DNA of 64,000 nucleotides from Fasciolopsis buskii. Lineage: Eukaryota; Platyhelminthes; Trematoda; Plagiorchiida; Fasciolidae. The notes beneath the pieces are model-generated. The model saw only the letters and a list, made by a program, of their open reading frames with translations. It did no database searches and was not told where the DNA came from. A program made the translations under genes and the position numbers. Each line of letters begins with the position of its first letter. The stretch's first letter is position 1. The DNA lies in assembly GCA_008360955.1 (NCBI GenBank), contig LUCM01008380.1:172079-236078 (forward strand). Direction: 5' to 3'. Positions 52,501 through 61,500 of the stretch are shown in pieces.

Positions 52501-55500
52501 TGTAGTCAGTTTCGGATCGCACTGTCAAACCAAGAGCATCACTATTCATAATAGGACTTTCTAGTAGCAACTCAAAGCCAATGAATTTGTCCAAATTCCT
52601 CGAGCATGCAGTAACTGTGCAAACATTTATTTAAAGAAACGACATATCTTTGTGGGCCACTGGCAAAACTTTTGAGGTTATTTTGCACAGAGTTGTAGTG
52701 GATTCCCTCCCCTTGACCGAGCGTTACTGAAGCAAGTGAACCAGTACAGCGGATGGTTCAATTGTGGAATACTGATATTCGATAAAAATAACAGTAAACT
52801 GAGCACCGACGAGGATTTTCGGTCAGGAGAACAAAAAGAGCACCACATGTGTACGTCACCTTTTGAGGTGCTGCTGTGGATATGATAAGATCGTTTCTCA
52901 CTGACTAAATACACTGTTTTTGTTTTGGAAAGTTGCCAAGGTTTTATCACATGCTATTCAAAGACGACATAAGACATCTCCACAACTGGTCTTATGGAAG
53001 GCAAACGAATTCCGCTGATTTCTGTTTTACTTGCCAGTGCACTGCATGAAACATTGCCGCTTGGCATGCACGCATATTTCACCCACCTGTCAGCTTGCAC
53101 ATATAATGTGCTCCGATAACTTTTTACAACTCCTACAGCATCAAACATGCGTTACGGATGAGTCACAATTAGTTCACCTTATGAAGAGTACAAGATTGTT
53201 TAATGTATACAACTGGACTCGTCTAGCGGAGTTTGTAAACTACTTCGGTGTATTGGACACCTTCTTGACTTTTCCTTTTGGGTTAGTGATGCGTGTGATA
53301 CCGTGTATTATTACGCCAAAAACGTGCTAGTGCAACCAATATTTTGAGAGATAAAAGAAAGGATGCTTTACCCGAAGTTATAACAAACAAAACCACTTTT
53401 TAGTGGCATAGGGTCAAAGAGCACAGAATGAATTTGCCCACTGTTTCCTGATTGATCTACCGTAACACTGTCTTCGTGTATCAATGTATCGACAGTGTAG
53501 TTCGGATCAAAAATTGACCATCATTTGGTGGTGACATCCAAGGCTATAAGACATTCGTTGGTTATTTCAAGCAGATGTCTGGATTCTCCAGTTGTTTTCC
53601 AACTTGTCAAAGCTTTCTAATTAATCCCAATAACAAGTCCTGAGACTAAATGCTGCATGAACAGTTGATTCATATCACAGCAATTCGCGGTGAAGGGCTA
53701 CGAAGAACTTAATCACCTATAGTAATAGCAATGCATCAAGGCAGTCATGAAACTGCATCCCATACATTCCAGTGTAAATAACTACGTTCGCCGGATTCCT
53801 CAGCAGACAAACTAAAGTCTGGTTTCTAGTGAATGCTCGTTTTCATCACTGGGAATTGGCCTGTTAGGTTGTTCGTCTCACTGTTTCTATGCATTAATCG
53901 CAGTATCAAACGTTTTACAAGTCGGAGCCGTACAGAAACTTCTGCAAGCTTAGGGTAAACGCTTCGTTACATGGCAAATAATATCAGAGAAGTTAAAACT
54001 TGCCTGATAAATCTAATGTGCGGATTTTCGTTGTCGATCACATTGTGCGCAGTATCCATCAAAACCCTCATGTCAGAAATAATGAAACGGCGTCACAACT
54101 ATGCTGAAGGGTCAGCTGTGCTGCACAAACAAATAGAGCACACACTTAGGCTTTACTAGTTACCCTACCCACGGAGACGGTAGCTGTTTGCTACACAATT
54201 TTGTCAAAGCCGGAGAATAAAACTGTACACAATACGGTGGCAACTTTTTGCTTGATTGAAGTTTCCTGTTCTATGGTTAATTTCTGAGTAACATTGGTGG
54301 GGATCCCGCCAGTCAGTGCACAAGAGCTATTATGAAGACATTGTTTTCCGAAGAAATTTCGGTGCAATTGAAATGACGTAGTGGTAACGGGAAACAACCG
54401 TTTTTGAACAACAAAATGCATATTTCAATAAAAGGTACCACAGTATTTTAATTACCGTAACTCCGGAGACGCTGTATTGAAAAGAAATTATGATGAAATT
54501 GTACAACAAATATGTAAACAAGATGTACCCGTGGATTTAGCGCCAACAACCCAATAAACTGAAAAGTAAAACCACCAATGTATTTCGCCGAGCAAACACA
54601 GTAACCTTGATTTTGCACGGTAGTTTCCAGTTTTTATTCACGTCGTTTTACACGAGTCCATTAGCTGGCCAATATGCCACTGATTATCGAAAACTTCTCT
54701 ATTCCCGAAGATGAAGAAGACAGAAATACTGCTTAACAAATAATAATTTGTTAAATTATCTCTTCCGCATTAGCATAATCTATGCACGCTTCCATGTCAA
54801 ATCCTTGATAGTAAAGATTTCGCGCGTTTTTGTAGCAAAACTTCATTGGTCCACTACAATTTTTCTAATCAATGATTCCGCTGTGCACAGTTTACAACTT
54901 TGCTTAACGCATCAGTGATTGCCGCGTAGGTGACGAATTCTCCTCCTCTAATACAGGAGCGATCAAAACATGCCGAAATAAGGGTTCCCATGACGCGAAC
55001 CGGACCGGAGGAGATATGTTTCTGTATTGAGTGTGGCACGATGGTTGGATACGGGTAATAAAGGGATACGAACTATTAAAATGGACAACGCAAATTATTT
55101 TGCACGCATTCAACTACTGATTACAACCGGTAACTGAATGCAGTTTTGTGCAGGCGCAACAGCAGGAAGTTCTCGATATAAGAACAGTATTTCATATGCT
55201 AGACAAAATTTCGAATATTATTAACTGATTAACGTAATCTCACATTCGGCAATGATAAAAATCGCCACCATCATGTTTTATTACTTGCCAATAATATGCA
55301 CAATAATCTCGTTGTTGACCAGGAGATATGCAGGTCTGACTTGCCGATAATAGCCACTAGAAACGAATGGCTAATTGTTCAACAATGGACCAAGTCATTA
55401 TCAGATCTGTCATATTTGAATCTGTACATTCTAACCAAGGCTATGGATGTTATTTGCGTGCAGGGGAATTTATGGCTTTACACAGTGGTTAGATGACAAT

Positions 55501-58500
55501 CATCACAATGATTTTCAATGACAAATTGGCGGGTGGTGTGTAGTGACGAAAGATGTCTTGCAGTCTCGTTAGTCACTGTTCGATTACAAGTAAATTTCAG
55601 TTAAATTTAAAAATTAAAATGTTAGTTAGTGGAGATCCAGGCGCTCACGCCTGAGAAAGAAAATAGGAACCGAACCACAGTCACTTGCGCTTTTGTTCTG
55701 TAATCTCTTCCACACAAGCCTTGCGCAGCTTCCTTGCCTTACCTGCGCACACTGCAAATCTCTATTTATGTACAAATAATGAAAGGTGGTCGCATATATT
55801 TCTTGTACGGATGGGTCAAAAGATCGAACACATTATTCCGTAATTAACCACAATAAGGAAGCGAGTAATTTGCACCTCACCACGTTTAACTTTGGAGCCT
55901 TTATGTAGTGTCCCGTGCTGTTCTGGGCCCCCGAACTTTCCTTCTGCCCCTTGCATTACAAACATTTTAGTGAATTTTGCTGCGTGACATGTTGAGGGAA
56001 ATACCATCTCAGCCGGAACACATCCTTAGTCCGAAGAACACCTTTTCAAATTTAGTCATAATTAATGCAAAATTTGTAACCAAAAAATGCAGCCCCTACG
56101 CTCTTTAATAATGTGAGGTTAACTCTCTAGGTGATTGAGAAAATAGCACGATAAAAACGAATATCATGGCTTATTTGTTCATTGCATATCAGGAAATCTA
56201 GTGATGGATTTTCAGCTTGTAATCTAATGGGCATGAACGGTTAAGCACTAAAAACCAATATTGTCAAACGAATTATACGGATGAAAACCAGTTCTCCTGT
56301 TGTACCTGACAGTTCTCATGATCAACTTGAGAGAGGAGCACTAATCCCAATAAAAACAAATGCGCGGGCTACTGCTAATTGTAACTGTTGTTTACCATGA
56401 AAACATTTCTTTCACATAACTGCGCCAAATTTACCTACCGGTATGGAGACCTTAGAGGCAATTTCACAAACAGCTGCACTCTCCTGAAAATCAGCGTCAG
56501 TAATATTTATGCCGTAGCCTAAGTGAAATATGGTCTATGCTCCCATTCTTCTTTTACCTTTATATTTCGTTTCCAAATGGCAGCCGAACGCTATCCCGCC
56601 TAGAATTCCGGAAGATGGTGGCGTGCTATTGGGAAACCTATGTACATCGTGACAAATACGCTACGGTTCGTCTGCCGTGGTACCAGAGAAAATATGCTTT
56701 GCAGAAAAGAATCACGCAAAAAATACGTACGATGCAGTAGAAGCTGGATCGACTAATTCTAACTGCCGACTAATTTCCCGTTAACATCTGCCAAAGTGCT
56801 GAGACAATTCGATTTGAAAAATCTAGAGTGAAATTCGTCAACAGCTAGTAAGTACTATGTCTCCACTGCAAAATGTAAGATTAGTGGTAGGCAACAGGGC
56901 CCCTCTTTATGTGAGGCAAATGACGGCAATATTAGTGGAAAACGAAATAATCAGTGAGGTTAACTACTCGAGAGCACACAGCAGACTGTCTTTCGAGAGA
57001 ACAAAAATGAATCACATGATCGTTGATTACTCCCAATCACGGCAATTAACACCTTACAAAACAACACAGGCTGCGCTCCGACAAGATTTTCAGGAATACT
57101 ATTGCCGCAATCGTATTAGGGGCTATCTTAGCATGGTTGCAAGACATGAAGAAAACGATCCGGAGGTCAGCCACACCAGCGAGACTTAACAAGCATAAAT
57201 TGGAACTCAAGTTCCGTCAAAAGGCGTAAAAGAGAAAATGGACATGGATTCAGATATCGATTAGTAAGAACAGGAAAACTGTTGTAAACGTTTGAAGAAT
57301 CCCACAAAACACACCGAGAACAACATAACGTGGCGAACAAGCTCGTTTTCAGTTACTCGTATTCGTGCCAATACATAACATTAAATATGGCCTGGAGATG
57401 GTTCAAGGGAAATTGTCGGTTTGCGGTCACATAAGTTCACAACTCTAAGAATGCGTCTTTGTATGTGTGTAATTGATCAATTTGTCACGCGATCAGGTTG
57501 TAGACCACTTGCTGGATAATGACAAGTGGGCCAGGGAAGTTTAAGAGTCTGGACAAATTGTTTCTGAGCACATAGAGGGGGGTTACACAAACGGATAGAT
57601 ACGGCGTCGGCTGTGTTCAAGATGCGACACTTGACAGTTCTTGATTGTCCGCTCCTAACTTCGTAGATGGTGCGAAAAGCACCTGTCACGTTCACTGAGT
57701 GGTTTGATTTGACAAGGTGTGAACACACTGCGCTAGTGATTGCCTTAATTGTTCCTGTGCTTAACCAAGCCGGGAGGTGTTCACGAACGCGATCGGACAA
57801 ACGCCTGGTCGTGCGGCCAATATACCTGGTCCCACAAGAGCAGGTGAATGAATACACACAGAATGAGGCTGCAGAATCTGGCAGTCTGTCCTTTAGTTGG
57901 AAACACATGATCGGTTTGGATGTGAATACAGTTTTTAACTGTACAGCAAAGAATGTTCCACTGACTGAACTTGACAGTCTTCGTTGGATAATTTCCGCTT
58001 CCGTGTCATCTGTGAAAGGCAAACGAACATACACGGGTTTCTTTATTGGTCCTATTACTTTTAGTCCTACTTTGTGTTTTTCCATAGTTTTATTTATGAA
58101 TCTTTCGGGGTATCCATTTTGTACGAATACGCTCCGCAGGAAACGAAGTTCATTTTCAATTGTGTCGTCCGTACATATTCTTCTTGCTCTATCAACTAAA
58201 TAGCATATTAGGTTCCTCTTCGCTTGTAACGGCACAAAGCTGTGAAAATGAATGTACCGTCCGTTCCATGTTGCCTTTCTATAGACTGATAGTTGTACAG
58301 ATCCGTCCTGCGGCCGCTTTATGTACACATCTAAGTATGCTAAACCATGGCCTGCTTCTTTTTCTAGTGTAAAATGTACGTTTGGATGGACACTGTTTAA
58401 CGTGTATAACATGTGTTTTACGTCTGCATGTTGCTCTACAACACAGTATATCATCAACATAACGTTTGTAAACGGTACAGTGCCTGATTGGTGAGCGCAG

Positions 58501-61500
58501 TTAATTATTCTCCAGTTTGGACATAAAGATATTAGCAAACAATGGTCCCAGAGGAGACCCCATTGCCACTTCGTCCTTTTGCCGGTATATTTCACTATTG
58601 AATTGAAATTGAACATTTTTGGTGGACACAAAGAGTAGCTGTTTCAGTTCATCCAATGGGATCCCTATGGAGATGTTGTCATCTTGAATGCACTCGCAAA
58701 TGTAATTAATAGTTTCACTGATCGGAACATTCGTAAACAGAGAAACTACATCCAGTGATAACATCTGCTTCCCTTCAAGACGTAGGCTCTTAATAGTTTC
58801 TGTGAGATGAAATGTATCTCGCACACTATGTCTAGGAATGACTGCCCTGACTGGTTCCAGCAGGCTGGCTCACCACTTAAATAAAGCGGGATACGGAGAA
58901 TTACACATGTCCAAAATAGGCCTCATCGGAGCTCCGTCTTTGTGCACCTTCGGTATGCCGTAAAATCTGGGAATTGCTGTACCTGTGGGTCGTATCCGCT
59001 CAAAAGTTAAGGCGTCAATCATTCCATTCTGTTTTAAGGCTCGTAATTTCATAGAAATTGATTTTTCTATTTGAGTTGTCCTATCCTTTTCGGTTGGAGT
59101 CTTTGTGAATTTTGACTCGTCGCCCAGTATTCTATTCATTTTCTCAATGTGGTCCAATTTATTGATGATAACAATACCAGCTCCTTTATCTGGTTTGGTC
59201 AACGTTATTTCGTTGTTTGTTTGTAGTTCTTCTAGACGTTTCAAGTGCTCAGGCGTTACCAATCCTCGCTTTACTTGTCTGTCGTCACGATATTGGTAAC
59301 ATGAGTTGACGAGATCGGATTTAAGTTTCTCTAAACTCTCCGGAGAGGACGGCATCAGATCCGACAGCTGACTAAACAGATTTTCAAATTCAACTTCCAT
59401 ATCTAGTTGCTTGGTTTTGTTGGATGGGCAACAGAAACACCTAGTGGTGAGTTCCGTCGGATCCGAAAAGATTCGTCCACAACTTGTCTTCTGTAAACCT
59501 GGATAAGAGATTGCTTGAAGTTCTATCATTAGGACCGAAATTCTGTTACTCATCCAACAAAACCAAGCAACTAGATATGGAGATTGAATCTGAAAATCTG
59601 TTTAGTCAGTTGTCGGATCTGATGCCGTCCTCTCCGGAGAGTTTAGAGAAACTTAAATCCGATCTCGTCAACTCATGTTACCAATATCGTGACGACAGAC
59701 GAGTAAAGCGAGGATTGGTAACGCCTGAGCACTTGAAACGTCTAAAAGAACTACAAACAAACGACGAAATAATGTTGACCAAACCAGATAAAGGAGCTGG
59801 CATTGTTATCATCAATAAGTTGGATTACATTGAAAAAATGAATAGAATACTGGGCGACGAGTCAAAATTCACAAAGACTCCAACCGAAAAGGATAGGACA
59901 ACTCAAATAGAAAAATCAATTTCTATGAAATTACGAGCCTTAAAACAGAATGGAATGATTGACGCCTTAACTTTTGAGCGGATACGACCCACAGGTACAG
60001 CAATTCCCAGATTTTACGGCATACCGAAGGTGCACAAAGACGGAGCTCCGATGAGGCCTATTTTGGACATGTGTAATTCTCCGTATCCCGCTTTATTTAA
60101 GTGGTGAGCCAGCCTGCTGGAACCAGTCAGGGCAGTCATTCCTAGACATAGTGTGCGAGATACATTTCATCTCACAGAAACTATTAAGAGCCTACGTCTT
60201 GAAGGGAAGCAGATGTTATCACTGGATGTAGTTTCTCTGTTTACGAATGTTCCGATCAGTGAAACTATTAATTACATTTGCGAGTGCATTCAAGATGACA
60301 ACATCTCCATAGGGATCCCATTGGATGAACTGAAACAGCTACTCTTTGTGTCCACCAAAAATGTTCAATTTCAATTCAATAGTGAAATATACCGGCAAAA
60401 GGACGAAGTGGCAATGGGGTCTCCTCTGGGACCATTGTTTGCTAATATCTTTATGTCCAAACTGGAGAATAATTAACTGCGCTCACCAATCAGGCACTGT
60501 ACCGTTTACAAACGTTATGTTGATGATATACTGTGTTGTAGAGCAACATGCAGACGTAAAACACATGTTATACACGTTAAACAGTGTCCATCCAAACGTA
60601 CATTTTACACTAGAAAAAGAAGCAGGCCATGGTTTAGCATACTTAGATGTGTACATAAAGCGGCCGCAGGACGGATCTGTACAACTATCAGTCTATAGAA
60701 AGGCAACATGGAACGGACGGTACATTCATTTTCACAGCTTTGTGCCGTTACAAGCGAAGAGGAACCTAATATGCTATTTAGTTGATAGAGCAAGAAGAAT
60801 ATGTACGGACGACACAATTGAAAATGAACTTCGTTTCCTGCGGAGCGTATTCGTACAAAATGGATACCCCGAAAGATTCATAAATAAAACTATGGAAAAA
60901 CACAAAGTAGGACTAAAAGTAATAGGACCAATAAAGAAACCCGTGTATGTTCGTTTGCCTTTCACAGATGACACGGAAGCGGAAATTATCCAACGAAGAC
61001 TGTCAAGTTCAGTCAGTGGAACATTCTTTGCTGTACAGTTAAAAACTGTATTCACATCCAAACCGATCATGTGTTTCCAACTAAAGGACAGACTGCCAGA
61101 TTCTGCAGCCTCATTCTGTGTGTATTCATTCACCTGCTCTTGTGGGACCAGGTATATTGGCCGCACGACCAGGCGTTTGTCCGATCGCGTTCGTGAACAC
61201 CTCCCGGCTTGGTTAAGCACAGGAACAATTAAGGCAATCACTAGCGCAGTGTGTTCACACCTTGTCAAATCAAACCACTCAGTGAACGTGACAGGTGCTT
61301 TTCGCACCATCTACGAAGTTAGGAGCGGACAATCAAGAACTGTCGAGTGTCGCGTCTTGAACACAGCCGACGCCGTATCTATCCGTTTGTGTAACCCCCC
61401 TCTATGTGCTCAGAAACAATTTGTCCAGACTCTTAAACTTCCCTGGCCCACTTGTCATTATCCAGCAAGTGGTCTACAACCTGATCGCGTGACAAATTGA

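Noticed and set aside
57667..58203. 178-codon plus-strand frame, and its mirror at 60,774-61,310
   Set aside because: It is the antisense shadow of the GIY-YIG half of the PLE and has no domain of its own.
59438..59553. N-terminal 40 residues of the left-arm frame as true PLE sequence
   Set aside because: They are the antisense of the right copy's extra 5' sequence in the spacer.
60346..60530. First roughly 60 codons of the long 384-codon frame, taken as protein
   Set aside because: They are out-of-frame translation of RT motif B to YVDD. The genuine frame enters only after the frameshift.
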